From the NCBI RefSeq assembly GCF_003315245.1, contig NZ_QNRT01000003.1, positions 62,001 through 126,000 on the forward strand: a stretch of 64,000 bases of DNA, read 5' to 3'. This document shows, piece after piece, positions 55,894-64,000 of the stretch; positions within the stretch are counted from its first letter, which is position 1; every line of letters starts with the position of its first letter. The notes under the pieces were generated by a model. It did not search any database. It was not told where the DNA came from and was given only the letters and a program-made list of their open reading frames with translations. The DNA comes from Arenicella xantha. Lineage in GTDB: Bacteria > Pseudomonadota > Gammaproteobacteria > Arenicellales > Arenicellaceae. A program made the translations under genes and the position numbers.

Positions 55894-56738
55894 AGACTGG
55901 ATTTTTGTCGCTTATTGCGTTGCTGGCGTTTGCTGGGAATTCGGTGTTATGTCGATTAGCTTTGTTGCAGGGAGCCATTGACCCCACCGGATTTACGGTT
56001 ATTCGGTTGCTGTCAGGGATGGTCGTCTTGATGTTGATACTGGCAATTAACAGGGGGCAGGCAGCGGAGTCATCGGCATCTACTGGCAGTTGGTTGGCGG
56101 CTCTCTCGCTATTTGTTTATGCTGCCGGTTTTTCATTTGCGTATCAGTCTCTCGACACTGCAACGGGCGCACTAATTTTGTTTGGGGTTGTGCAAATAGC
56201 CATGGTCGGAAGCTCAGTCCTTAGCGGGCATCGACCGTCGTCGATCCAATGGCTGGGGCTGACCATAGCGATCGTTGGATTGCTTTACTTGTTGCTGCCT
56301 GATTCGAATCGGCCATCGTTGTTCGGGGCGAGTCTGATGGCTGTTGCCGGTGTGGCTTGGGCCGTGTACAGCTTGCTTGGTCAGGGTTCGGTCAACCCAG
56401 TGCGCACTACTGCGTATAATTTTTTGAAAGCATTGCCATTCGCGTTGCTGTTACTACTGCTGACATGGGATACGCTGCAGTTAAGTTCGAATGGCGTATG
56501 GCTTGCGATTGCGTCGGGGGCCTTAACGTCTGGGCTTGGCTACGCCGTTTGGTATGCCGCTTTACGTTCACTAAGCACATTAAATGCGGCGGTGGTGCAA
56601 TTGTCTGTGCCGATCATTGCCGCCCTTGGCGGGCTTATGTTCAGTCATGAATCTATCAGCTTACGCTTGGCAGTGGCGACTTGCTTGGTGTTAATGGGGA
56701 TTTTATTAGTCATGTTTCCACGCATGCGGAGAGTATAA
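55890..56738 (+). CDS. EamA/DMT family transporter 2
   Basis: GTG 55890 forms a GTGA overlap with the previous stop codon, so I prefer it to GTG 55881. The protein has ten segments and two EamA repeats (LALLQGAIDPTGFTVIRLLSG, AGVAWAVYSLLGQGSVNPVR, YAVWYAALRSLSTLNAAVVQ). The tight coupling to the first EamA gene suggests the two work together or share regulation. Confidence 0.85.
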   Translation: MKTGFLSLIALLAFAGNSVLCRLALLQGAIDPTGFTVIRLLSGMVVLMLILAINRGQAAESSASTGSWLAALSLFVYAAGFSFAYQSLDTATGALILFGVVQIAMVGSSVLSGHRPSSIQWLGLTIAIVGLLYLLLPDSNRPSLFGASLMAVAGVAWAVYSLLGQGSVNPVRTTAYNFLKALPFALLLLLLTWDTLQLSSNGVWLAIASGALTSGLGYAVWYAALRSLSTLNAAVVQLSVPIIAALGGLMFSHESISLRLAVATCLVLMGILLVMFPRMRRV

Positions 56739-56740
56739 AA

Positions 56741-57109
56741 ATGCGCTATCAAGCTATTAACCTAGCCGATAAGTTTAGGCAATTTAGCGATGCCTGGTCG
56801 CCGCGCGTAGTGGCGGAGATGAATGATTACCAGTTCAAATTAGTCAAACTGGAAGGTGAGTTTGTGTTTCATTCACATGCGGATACCGATGAGACATTTT
56901 TGGTGCTGCAAGGCGAGCTACGTATTGAGTTTCGTGACGGTGCGGTTGACCTGCGTGCTGGCGAAATGTATGTCGTACCGAAAGGTGTCGAGCACAAGCC
57001 GATTGCACTGCAGCCAGTGCAAGCTATGATCATCGAGCCGCGTGGAGTGGTTAATACCGGTGATGAAAAGGGCAGTCAATTGACTGCCCAGAACGATGTG
57101 TGGATTTAA
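56741..57109 (+). CDS. Small cupin-domain protein
   Basis: From ATG 56741 it has 122 residues (MRYQAINLADKFRQFSDAWS). Cupin motif 1 is GEFVFHSHADTDETFLVLQG with His, His and Glu metal ligands; motif 2 is AGEMYVVPKGVEHKPIA with the last histidine. It probably binds a metal and a small molecule or acts as an isomerase; the substrate is unknown. It lies 2 nt after the second EamA gene. Its 3' end contains the palindrome that appears to end the convergent transcript. Confidence 0.85.
   Translation: MRYQAINLADKFRQFSDAWSPRVVAEMNDYQFKLVKLEGEFVFHSHADTDETFLVLQGELRIEFRDGAVDLRAGEMYVVPKGVEHKPIALQPVQAMIIEPRGVVNTGDEKGSQLTAQNDVWI
57066..57089 (-). terminator. Intrinsic terminator of the serine hydrolase gene, inside the cupin 3' end
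   Basis: The perfect 20-nt palindrome at 57070-57089 (stem GGGCAGTC, loop AATT) is followed on the minus strand by TTTT at 57069-57066. It lies 44 nt after the stop of the minus-strand serine hydrolase gene and within the coding sequence of the convergent cupin gene. There is no T tract on the plus strand. Confidence 0.6.
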
Positions 57110-57132
57110 ACCTTAAGTTGTTAGACCTTTGT

Positions 57133-58284
57133 TTATTGTATAAGCGTCAACGCGGCTTGAACGTAGTTGGGAACTGTATCGGTAATATGATCGCTGCCAG
57201 GTTTGGATCGCTCACCGAGCCTTACAATCACCATGTTGTGCTCGGGAACCACAATAATATGCTGGCCTAGATGCCCACTAAACCAGTAGTTGGCGGGGTT
57301 CTGATTGAGGCCTAGCCAAGTTGACAAGCCATAGTGTTCGACTAAGCCTGGTTTTGTCATGTTTTGAATAAAAGCCGCATTCACTAACTGCTGGCCCTGC
57401 CAGTCGCCCTGATTCAGCATAAGTTGGCCGAGTTTTGCGTAATTACGCAGATTGGTGCTCAGGCAACAGAACACTAATTCCATGCCATTGTCATCTAGGT
57501 GCCACAAGGCATCGTCATTCATTTGCAGTGGTTGCCATAGTTTTTGGCTTAAGTATTCCGACAAGTTATCTGCTGCACCGGCTTGCTTTAATGCTCGTTC
57601 GAGAAAGATACCCATTAATTCTGTGGACGCACTCGAGTAATACCAAAAGGTACCGGGTTCCGAAGTGAACTTGCGTTCTAATACAAAGCGGCGGATGTCA
57701 TCGCCGTACAATAGTTCCACAGTGGGGCTGAATGGTGAATAGTATTGTTCGTCCCAGTCATATCCGGAGTTCATTGCGGAGAGTTGGCCGATGGTCGCTT
57801 TGCTCCCCAGTGGGTCGTCGTTAAACTCGGGCAGGAAATCGGTGATGGGTTGGTCTAGTCCCGTGACATGGCCTTCTTCGATAGCGATGCCAAGCAATAA
57901 TGTGGTGACTGTTTTAGCCATCGAAAAGGAGTTTGTTTTGCTGCGATCGTGATAATCATTGTAGTAACTTTCGTGCAATACCTTGCCGTCTTTAAGCACT
58001 AAAAATCCGACCGAATCATATTCGATTAACTCTTCAATAAACGCGGTAGGCAGGGCCTTTGTGTTGTAGTCAGAATGATTATCTAATGGTGATGGGCTGG
58101 CTGCCTTGATTTCACGAGTCGTGAATTCAGTATAGTCGTTAATGTTGGCGGTGACATTGCCCACTAAATAGGTTCGCTGTAGGCTGGTAATGATATAGCC
58201 ATTGCCGGTTGCGACTAGAGTGATTAAACCGACGACAATTAATGCAACTATGCCTAATAGGCTTCGAACTAGAATCTTCATCAT
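57133..58284 (-). CDS. Beta-lactamase-family serine hydrolase (class C/penicillin-binding-like)
   Basis: A 383-residue protein with an N-terminal hydrophobic anchor or signal (LLGIVALIVVGLITLVA). The catalytic SxxK is in NSFSMAKTVTTLLLGIAIE and the YxS motif in FWYYSSASTELMGIFLE; a His/Gly motif in WFSGHLGQHIIVVPEHN replaces the KTG box. This pattern fits esterases and peptidases of the EstB/6-aminohexanoate-hydrolase type rather than antibiotic resistance. Confidence 0.87.
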   Translation of the reverse strand: MMKILVRSLLGIVALIVVGLITLVATGNGYIITSLQRTYLVGNVTANINDYTEFTTREIKAASPSPLDNHSDYNTKALPTAFIEELIEYDSVGFLVLKDGKVLHESYYNDYHDRSKTNSFSMAKTVTTLLLGIAIEEGHVTGLDQPITDFLPEFNDDPLGSKATIGQLSAMNSGYDWDEQYYSPFSPTVELLYGDDIRRFVLERKFTSEPGTFWYYSSASTELMGIFLERALKQAGAADNLSEYLSQKLWQPLQMNDDALWHLDDNGMELVFCCLSTNLRNYAKLGQLMLNQGDWQGQQLVNAAFIQNMTKPGLVEHYGLSTWLGLNQNPANYWFSGHLGQHIIVVPEHNMVIVRLGERSKPGSDHITDTVPNYVQAALTLIQ

Positions 58285-58334
58285 GTTGAGTGTCTTTTGA
58301 ATGGGTTGTTGGTTGTGCCGTTTCGTTGGTATTT

Positions 58335-58799
58335 TTATATCGGCAACACGTGCTTATTAATCGGTTGTCTTAATACAAAGCTGGTATGGACTCCACTAAC
58401 TCCTTCCAGCTTGGTGAGTCTCCTTAATAAGAATTCTTCATAGTGTCGCATATCTCGGACCAAGACTTTAATGAGAAAGTCTGAGTCTTGCCCCGTAACC
58501 ACGTAGCATTCCATTACCTCGGGTAAGGCTGTGGCATCACGCTCGAATTTTTCGAATCGATCGGCAGTATGTCGATCCATCGTCACGCTTATCATCGCGG
58601 TTAGGTTTAAGCCTAGTTTTTCGGGATCCAGCAAGGTGATGTGTTGTGCGATTATGCCGGCGTCTTCTAGATGTTTTACGCGCCGTGCGCAGGGGGTTGG
58701 CGACAGGTTGACTCGTTCGGCTAGTTCTAGATTGCTGATCTTGGCATCCTCTTGCACGATTCGAAGTATTTGCCTATCAATATTGTCTATATTGGTCAT
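58335..58799 (-). CDS. Lrp/AsnC family transcriptional regulator
   Basis: I start it at ATG 58799 (MTNIDNIDRQILRIV); a TTG 9 nt upstream is possible. The 154-residue protein has the AsnC-type helix-turn-helix (NLELAERVNLSPTPCARRVKHL) and a C-terminal RAM ligand-binding domain (MECYVVTGQDSDFLIKVLV). It is divergent from leuA, so it may respond to branched-chain amino acids and control leuA (inference). Confidence 0.9.
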   Translation of the reverse strand: MTNIDNIDRQILRIVQEDAKISNLELAERVNLSPTPCARRVKHLEDAGIIAQHITLLDPEKLGLNLTAMISVTMDRHTADRFEKFERDATALPEVMECYVVTGQDSDFLIKVLVRDMRHYEEFLLRRLTKLEGVSGVHTSFVLRQPINKHVLPI

Positions 58800-58936
58800 G
58801 TTATTCAATATTATGTGGTTTATTGGCTAATAAATCTATTGTAGTGCAATTTGCGTTTAGTTTTTGCATAGATTCGCTACAGCGCTGGCTCTATACTAAT
58901 AGGCTAAATAAAACCGCAATTGATGATTTTTGATTT
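58800..58936. promoter_or_regulatory. Divergent promoter region between the Lrp-type regulator and leuA
   Basis: This AT-rich gap of about 137 nt must hold promoters for both divergent genes. A TATACT -10-like hexamer lies near 58890 on the leuA side, but no -35 element at the right spacing is convincing. A binding site for the adjacent regulator is expected here but cannot be located by eye. Confidence 0.3.
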
Positions 58937-60616
58937 ATGTCCCGTTTCGACCACACAAAATATACGCCAATTCAAACCATCGATAAGTATGACCGACGAT
59001 GGCCTAGCCGGACGATTGAAGCGGCGCCGGCGTGGTGCAGCGTCGATCTACGCGACGGTAATCAGGCGTTAATTGAACCGATGACACCAGCTCAGAAGCT
59101 TGAAATGTTCGAGATGTTAGTGGCGGTTGGTTTCAAGCAAATCGAGGTCGGTTTTCCGGCTGCATCGCAAACTGATTTTGACTTTGTCCGAAAGCTCGTT
59201 ACTGAGAACCGCATTCCCGACGACGTGACTATTCAAGTGTTGACCCAAGCTCGTAAGGAATTGATTGATCGTACCTATGAGTCGCTAGTGGGCGTGCCGC
59301 GTGCCATCGTGCATGTGTATAACTCCACCTCCACGGTGCAGCGTGAACAAGTTTTCAAATTATCGCGAGAGCAAATCAAGCAAATTGCGGTCGATGGAGC
59401 CACATGGGTAAAGCAAGGAGCCGCACTTCAGCCGCAAACGCAATGGCAGTTTCAGTACTCACCTGAAAGCTTTACCGGCACCGAAATCGACTATGCAATT
59501 GAGGTGTGCAATGCGGTGGTTGAAGTCTGGCAGCCATCGCCATCAAATAAAATAATTTTGAATTTGCCGGCGACGGTGGAAGTCGCTACTCCCAATGTTT
59601 ACGCTGATCAAATTGAATGGTTCTGCGATCATATAAATCAACGCGATTCAGTGATCATAAGTTTACACACGCACAATGATCGGGGTTGCGGTGTCGCAGC
59701 ATCTGAATTGGGTGTGTTGGCCGGCGCCGACCGTGTGGAAGGCACGCTGTTGGGGAATGGCGAACGCACGGGCAACATGGATATTGTGACAATGGGAATG
59801 AATTTATACAGCGCCGGCGTAGACCCGGAGCTGGATTTTTCGCGGATGGATCGAGTAATCAGTGTGGTCGAAAAATGCACTCAGCTGAAGGTGCATCCAC
59901 GTCATCCATATGCTGGGGAGCTGGTCTTTGCGGCATTCTCTGGAAGTCATCAAGATGCGATTAATAAGTGTTTAGCGCTGTATGAGGACGGCGACGTGTG
60001 GGAGGTAGCGTACTTGCCGATCGATCCACGTGACTTGGGGCGTAATTATCAAGAGGTGATTCGCATCAATTCACAGTCTGGGAAAGGTGGCGTTGCCTAC
60101 GTGCTGGAGCAGGAGCACGCAATTAAAATGCCGCGATGGTTGCAAGTTGATTTTAGCCCAGTAGTGCAAGCGCAAGCCGAATCTACTGAAGCCGAAGTCA
60201 GTGGTGAGCAAATTGTCGACTTGTTTAATCGTACCTATTTAGAGCCCGAAAATGCGATGACCCTAAAGGGGTACCAAGTGAGTCGTGATGCTGGTTTAGA
60301 TGCCATGCAATCGATACTAATCGATGCGGGTAGCGAAGCGCCTATCCATGGTGAGGGAAGTGGGGTTCTTGAAGCGTTTGTGCATGGGCTGAATCAATAC
60401 TTGGGCCAAGAGGTCGTCATTATTGAGTATGATGAACACACATTGGGGCACGATGATAGCTCTGAAGCGATTGCCTACGTGCAAGTTAGTGTCGATTCGC
60501 AACGAGTTTGTGGCGTTGGGCGAAGCCAAGATATTCTAGGCGCCACATTTGCGGCGATTCTAAATGCAGTTGCTCGTGTTTCGCGCCGCGAATTTGCCAT
60601 AAAAAAGGCGAAATGA
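58937..60616 (+). CDS. leuA: 2-isopropylmalate synthase LeuA (type 2)
   Basis: LeuA condenses acetyl-CoA with 2-ketoisovalerate, the first step of leucine synthesis. The 559-residue protein opens with PIQTIDKYDRRWPSRTIEAA and the catalytic WCSVDLRDGNQALIEPM; the metal motif is SLHTHNDRGCGVAASELG. The C-terminal allosteric domain (about 430-555) is present, with RDAGLDAMQSILIDAG and AIAYVQVSVD, so leucine feedback is likely. This is the LeuA2 form shared with actinobacteria rather than the E. coli form. Confidence 0.95.
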   Translation: MSRFDHTKYTPIQTIDKYDRRWPSRTIEAAPAWCSVDLRDGNQALIEPMTPAQKLEMFEMLVAVGFKQIEVGFPAASQTDFDFVRKLVTENRIPDDVTIQVLTQARKELIDRTYESLVGVPRAIVHVYNSTSTVQREQVFKLSREQIKQIAVDGATWVKQGAALQPQTQWQFQYSPESFTGTEIDYAIEVCNAVVEVWQPSPSNKIILNLPATVEVATPNVYADQIEWFCDHINQRDSVIISLHTHNDRGCGVAASELGVLAGADRVEGTLLGNGERTGNMDIVTMGMNLYSAGVDPELDFSRMDRVISVVEKCTQLKVHPRHPYAGELVFAAFSGSHQDAINKCLALYEDGDVWEVAYLPIDPRDLGRNYQEVIRINSQSGKGGVAYVLEQEHAIKMPRWLQVDFSPVVQAQAESTEAEVSGEQIVDLFNRTYLEPENAMTLKGYQVSRDAGLDAMQSILIDAGSEAPIHGEGSGVLEAFVHGLNQYLGQEVVIIEYDEHTLGHDDSSEAIAYVQVSVDSQRVCGVGRSQDILGATFAAILNAVARVSRREFAIKKAK

Positions 60617-60735
60617 GCCTAATTTTAAAGACAGTTACCGAGTAATTAATTCCACGTTACTTTCAGAAGCTTGCCGGTAATATATGGAAGTCTTACGCCT
60701 TTAGACTTGTCTATAACAAACGAACAGAGGAAAGT

Positions 60736-61203
60736 ATGAGAAAGTTAGTATTTAAGGTCTCTTTAGTTGCCGCAATTGCGAGCCTGTCGGCTTGCGCAGT
60801 GACGCCTAATGGCGGTATTGGCGCAGATCCGAACGTCTTTAATAAGGAGAATGTCATTCCACTTGGTGGTGGTATTCTTGGTGCGGTGGTCTGTAATAAA
60901 CTCTTCAAAGGTCACGGTAGTCGGCAAGGTTGGACCGCGGCTTGCGGCGCAGCAGGTTACTTTGCATCAACGGCGTTTGTACAGCAACATAATCGAGCAC
61001 TGGAAGACAATCCAGTGGGGCAAACGACTAGCTGGAGCGACCCCGATGGAAAGACTCACTCTGTGACACCGACCCGCACGTACTATCAAGGGAATGTGCC
61101 ATGCAGAGAGTTTCGCCAAACTGTTGAAATTGACGGTAAGACCGAGATAATGCAAGGTGAGGCATGTCGCCAAGCTGATGGTACATGGAAGCTAATGGGC
61201 TAA
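60736..61203 (+). CDS. Small glycine-rich lipoprotein, 17-kDa surface-antigen-like
   Basis: A 155-residue protein with a lipoprotein signal (MRKLVFKVSLVAAIASLSAC). A glycine-rich hydrophobic stretch (PLGGGILGAVVCNKLF) follows and then a C-terminal domain with TYYQGNVPCREFRQTVEIDG and GEACRQADGTWKLMG. The paired cysteines and the CREF...ACRQxDGxWK pattern match the RT0821/Lpp0805-type surface protein domain. It is probably in the outer membrane. Function unknown. A GAGGAA site precedes the ATG. Confidence 0.75.
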   Translation: MRKLVFKVSLVAAIASLSACAVTPNGGIGADPNVFNKENVIPLGGGILGAVVCNKLFKGHGSRQGWTAACGAAGYFASTAFVQQHNRALEDNPVGQTTSWSDPDGKTHSVTPTRTYYQGNVPCREFRQTVEIDGKTEIMQGEACRQADGTWKLMG

Positions 61204-61217
61204 CCGAAGCGGTATTT

Positions 61218-61252
61218 GTGCCTTGGGAGCTTGTAAGACGTTCCCGAGGCAC
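61218..61252. terminator. Candidate bidirectional terminator between lipoprotein and carbonic anhydrase genes
   Basis: Arms GTGCCTTGGGA (61218-61228) and TCCCGAGGCAC (61242-61252) pair over eleven bases with one G-U pair around a 13-nt loop, between two convergent stop codons. No strong T tract is present on either side. Confidence 0.45.
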
Positions 61253-61273
61253 CATTAATGACTGATTTAAATG

Positions 61274-61798
61274 CTACTCCGAGATCAGTTTCAGGCTAGT
61301 TAAGTATCGTTGTCCATTTTTCACATAGTGCTCGGCGCCCATCGCCAACTTGGCTTGAGTCGCAGCATCCAACTCTCGCACTACCTTCGCAGGCGAGCCT
61401 AGTACCATTGAGCCGTCTGGGATTTCCATATTCTCAGTCACCAGTGCATTGGCACCAATTAGGCAGTTTTTGCCGATTTTTGCTCCATTCAGCACCACAG
61501 CATTCATCCCGATTAAGGTATTTTCACCGATAGTGCAGCCATGCAGCATGACTTTATGGCCTACGGTGACGTTGGCGGCAATTTCAATCGGGTAGCCGGG
61601 GTCCACATGCAGGACTGAGCCGTCTTGTACATTTGAGTTTTCGCCAATTCGGATAGGCTCGTTGTCTGCGCGCAGAACACAATTAAACCAAACACTTGCA
61701 TGTTTCGCGAGTTCTACTGCTCCAATTAGGTCGGCGGAAGGCGCTACGAAGCAGTGTTCGCTAATTAATGGGCGTTTGTTATCAAGTTCAAATAGCAT
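61274..61798 (-). CDS. Gamma-class carbonic anhydrase family protein
   Basis: A 174-residue left-handed beta-helix protein of the YrdA/PaaY/CaiE type. Hexapeptide repeats run through about residues 20-150 (ADLIGAVELAKHASVWFNCV, GENTLIGMNAVVLNGAKIG). The three zinc-histidine positions of gamma carbonic anhydrases are visible in GSVLHVD and TVGHKVMLHGC. It begins 2 nt after oadB, so it is probably the last gene of the decarboxylase operon. Catalysis is not proven for many members. Confidence 0.88.
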   Translation of the reverse strand: MLFELDNKRPLISEHCFVAPSADLIGAVELAKHASVWFNCVLRADNEPIRIGENSNVQDGSVLHVDPGYPIEIAANVTVGHKVMLHGCTIGENTLIGMNAVVLNGAKIGKNCLIGANALVTENMEIPDGSMVLGSPAKVVRELDAATQAKLAMGAEHYVKNGQRYLTSLKLISE

Positions 61799-61800
61799 GT

Positions 61801-62973
61801 TTACATTCCGGTTACGAGGCTAATCATTACGCCAGCGGCCACCGCTGAACCGATCACGCCAGCGACGTTTGGCCCCATGGCATGCATTAGCAAAAAGTTT
61901 TGTGGGTTAGCTTCTAAGCCGACCTTATTTGCGACTCGCGCGGCCATCGGTACGGCGGACACGCCCGCGGCACCAATTAATGGGTTTATTTTGTGTTTAG
62001 AGAATCTGTTCATCAATTTTGCCATCAGGACCCCAGCGGCGGTACCGATACAAAATGCTACGGCGCCTAAACCGAGGATGCCAAGCGTTTCGAGATTTAA
62101 GAACTTATCGGCACTCATTTTTGATCCGACCCCAAGTCCCAAGAAAATTGTGACCGTGTTGATTAACGCATTCTGAGTTGTGTTGCTCAGGCGATCGACT
62201 ACTCCGCACTCTTTCATTAAGTTTCCAAAACAAAACATGCCGAGCAATGGCGCCGCGTCAGGCAGAATAAAAGCTACCAGTACTAATAAGGTTAGCGGAA
62301 ATATGATTTTCTCTAGCTTACCAACCGGTCGTAGTTGTTCCATCTTAATTTCGCGCTCAGCTTGAGTGGTGAGTGCGCGCATAATCGGCGGTTGAATAAT
62401 GGGTACTAGCGCCATATACGAATAAGCGGCAACGGCAACGGCACCTAATAACTCCGGCGACAGTTTGGAGGTTACAAAAATTGCTGTCGGTCCATCGGCT
62501 CCGCCAATAATACCAATTGATGCGGCATCTCTGATTGAAAAATCAAGGATGCCGAAATGCCCTAAAGTTACTGCGCCAAGCACGGTGGTAAATATGCCGA
62601 CCTGCGCGGCCGCACCGAGTAGCAAGGTGCGCGGGTTGGCTAATAGAGGGCCAAAATCCGTCATGGCACCGACGCCCATGAAAATCAGTAACGGAAACAG
62701 GCCGGTCTCGATGCCGACGTGATAAATGTAATAAAGCAAGCCACCGGGGCTCTCCATATGGCCGACGGCATCATATACCGGAGCTAAATCGAATCCTGCG
62801 CCGGGAATGTTGGCAAGCAAGGTGCCGAATCCAATTGGCACGAGCAGTAATGGCTCAAAGCGCTTATGAATTGCCAAATACAGCAAACCAAAGCCTACGA
62901 GTAACATAAAGAGTTGGCCGATCTGAACTTGTGCAAGACCTGAACTCAACCAAAGGTTATTTAAGTGATCCAT
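61801..62973 (-). CDS. oadB: Sodium-translocating oxaloacetate decarboxylase beta subunit OadB
   Basis: OadB is the membrane subunit that couples decarboxylation of carboxybiotin to sodium export. The 390-residue protein has about nine membrane segments and the sodium-site motif [18 protein letters not shown] with the essential aspartate. Other conserved parts are [20 protein letters not shown] and [20 protein letters not shown]. It follows oadA after 11 nt. The related malonate, methylmalonyl- and glutaconyl-CoA systems share this subunit, but the OadA partner favours oxaloacetate. Confidence 0.93.
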   Translation of the reverse strand: MDHLNNLWLSSGLAQVQIGQLFMLLVGFGLLYLAIHKRFEPLLLVPIGFGTLLANIPGAGFDLAPVYDAVGHMESPGGLLYYIYHVGIETGLFPLLIFMGVGAMTDFGPLLANPRTLLLGAAAQVGIFTTVLGAVTLGHFGILDFSIRDAASIGIIGGADGPTAIFVTSKLSPELLGAVAVAAYSYMALVPIIQPPIMRALTTQAEREIKMEQLRPVGKLEKIIFPLTLLVLVAFILPDAAPLLGMFCFGNLMKECGVVDRLSNTTQNALINTVTIFLGLGVGSKMSADKFLNLETLGILGLGAVAFCIGTAAGVLMAKLMNRFSKHKINPLIGAAGVSAVPMAARVANKVGLEANPQNFLLMHAMGPNVAGVIGSAVAAGVMISLVTGM

Positions 62974-62984
62974 GAATGGCCCCG

Positions 62985-64000
62985 CTACGCGATGGTGACG
63001 AGCGGGTCACCTACGTTCACGGTGTCTCCCTGCTTGACAGATATTTCAGTGATTTGTCCATCTTGTGGCGCTGAAATATTGGTTTCCATTTTCATGGCCT
63101 CGAGTATCAAAACGGTGTCGCCACTGGTAACTTGTTGGCCAACCTTAACCGGAATATTAATGACATTGCCTGCCAGCGGAGCATTGACTGGTGTGCCGCC
63201 CGTGGCAACAGGTGCCGGCGTGCTCGTGCTGGTTTGTGGCTGGGCACCTATCTCTACCAAGCCAGTGATGTCACCGCCATCGGTGACGGTTACGGTAAAC
63301 TGCTGACCGTCTACTTCGACTGTGTAGACCCCCTCACCGCCATCGGTGGTTGGTGCTGCGGCGCTGATTTTGCCGGTTGGAACCGGTTCAAATGCCGACG
63401 GGTTGTCGCGATTCTGCAGAAATTTAAGGCCTACCTGCGGGAATAGCGCATAAGTCAGGACGTCGTCTACTAATTGCTCACCTTGCTTGGTTTTCAGCGC
63501 GTGCTGCTTAGCAAGGTCAGTGAACTCTTGTGTAAGTGAATCCATTTCAGCGTCGATTAAATCAGCTGGTCGGCAGGTAATCGGTGACTCGCCAGGTTCT
63601 AGCACTCGTGCTTGCAGTTGCTGATTAACCGGCGCTGGTGTGGCACCGTATTCGCCACGTAAAACACCAGCAGTTTCTTTTGCAATATTTTTGTAGCGTT
63701 CGCCCATCAGCACATTTATTACTGATTGCGTCCCAACAATTTGTGAGGTTGGTGTGACCAATGGAATAAATCCAAGATCTTCACGAACGCGTGGAATTTC
63801 TGCTAATACGTCATCTAGTTTGTCTTCGGCACCTTGTTGGCGTAACTGGCTTTCCATATTAGTGAGCATGCCGCCAGGTACTTGTGCTACCAAAATACGT
63901 GAGTCTACGCCTCGCAATGAGCCTTCAAATTCGGCGTATTTTTTACGTACGTCACGGAAATAAGCAGCAATAGTCTCGAGCTTGGTAATATCTAGGCCGG
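62985..64000 (-). CDS. oadA: Oxaloacetate decarboxylase alpha subunit OadA, C-terminal part (5'-truncated by window edge)
   Basis: The visible 338 residues are the C-terminal part of OadA, which transfers the carboxyl group from oxaloacetate to biotin. The reading frame continues past the window edge ([20 protein letters not shown] and then [19 protein letters not shown]), so the start is outside. The conserved domain PYC_OADA is present ([38 protein letters not shown]), then a Pro/Thr/Ala linker and a biotinyl domain with the lysine in [15 protein letters not shown]. The oadG gamma subunit is expected further right. Confidence 0.93.
   Translation of the reverse strand, partial: GLDITKLETIAAYFRDVRKKYAEFEGSLRGVDSRILVAQVPGGMLTNMESQLRQQGAEDKLDDVLAEIPRVREDLGFIPLVTPTSQIVGTQSVINVLMGERYKNIAKETAGVLRGEYGATPAPVNQQLQARVLEPGESPITCRPADLIDAEMDSLTQEFTDLAKQHALKTKQGEQLVDDVLTYALFPQVGLKFLQNRDNPSAFEPVPTGKISAAAPTTDGGEGVYTVEVDGQQFTVTVTDGGDITGLVEIGAQPQTSTSTPAPVATGGTPVNAPLAGNVINIPVKVGQQVTSGDTVLILEAMKMETNISAPQDGQITEISVKQGDTVNVGDPLVTIA

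Noticed and set aside
57133-58284. Antibiotic-resistance class C beta-lactamase
   Set aside because: The SxxK and YxS motifs are present, but the KTG box is replaced by an HLG-type motif and there is no ampR neighbour, so an esterase or peptidase-like role is more likely.

Overview
This window looks like chromosomal DNA of a free-living, probably marine, gammaproteobacterium. The main evidence is gene order: yrbG-kdsD-kdsC-lptC-lptA-lptB-rpoN-hpf-ptsN-rapZ-NPr on the minus strand (about 1.5-10.2 kb), with mlaC, ibaG and murA running the other way. This is the ancestral block known from E. coli and Pseudomonas. Sodium-pumping oxaloacetate decarboxylase, a wax ester/triacylglycerol synthase and many small dioxygenase and hydrolase genes fit a marine heterotroph; an Arenicella-like lineage is only a guess. 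I saw no rRNA, tRNA, CRISPR array, insertion sequence or phage gene.

Layout. 1-5.3 kb: nitrogen-type PTS (Enzyme I, NPr, RapZ, EIIA-Ntr), hibernation factor and sigma-54. 5.6-10.2 kb: LPS transport (LptB, LptA, LptC), Kdo synthesis (KdsC, KdsD) and a cation/calcium exchanger. 10.4-17.4 kb: DUF4282 protein, orphan MlaC, an ABC-2 exporter, BolA/IbaG next to monothiol glutaredoxin, MurA, HisG and HisD. 17.5-31.4 kb: accessory genes, including two iron/2-oxoglutarate-type oxygenases, an iodotyrosine-deiodinase-like nitroreductase, a biotin-carrier/carboxyltransferase fusion, a PQQ-type sugar dehydrogenase, an exported methyltransferase-like protein, an unknown protein with a lipase-like partner, an MFS carrier, GST, MOSC and hydrolases. 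31.4-40.2 kb: an M28 peptidase, then a glycerolipid locus (WS/DGAT divergent from HAD-PlsC, PlsB and GpsA). 41.5-51.2 kb: a tripartite RND efflux operon with two permeases. 51.5-57.1 kb: ArgB, then ModABC with two EamA transporters and a cupin. 57.1-64 kb: a serine hydrolase, an Lrp regulator divergent from LeuA, a lipoprotein, a gamma carbonic anhydrase and oxaloacetate decarboxylase beta and alpha subunits. Both window ends cut genes (Enzyme I on the left, OadA on the right).

The most interesting unit is the lipid locus. Its genes could carry dihydroxyacetone phosphate to triacylglycerol if the HAD domain supplies the phosphatase step. Its WS/DGAT - HAD-PlsC - PlsB content matches, from memory, the Rv2484c-plsC-plsB2 cluster of Mycobacterium tuberculosis. 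WS/DGAT and HAD-PlsC also carry basic, histone-like C-terminal tails, and the WS/DGAT tail shares a short lysine motif with the DUF4282 protein at 10.4 kb. Other points of note are mlaC without mlaFED, a biotin-carboxyltransferase fusion without biotin carboxylase, and an LptA with a long charged tail.
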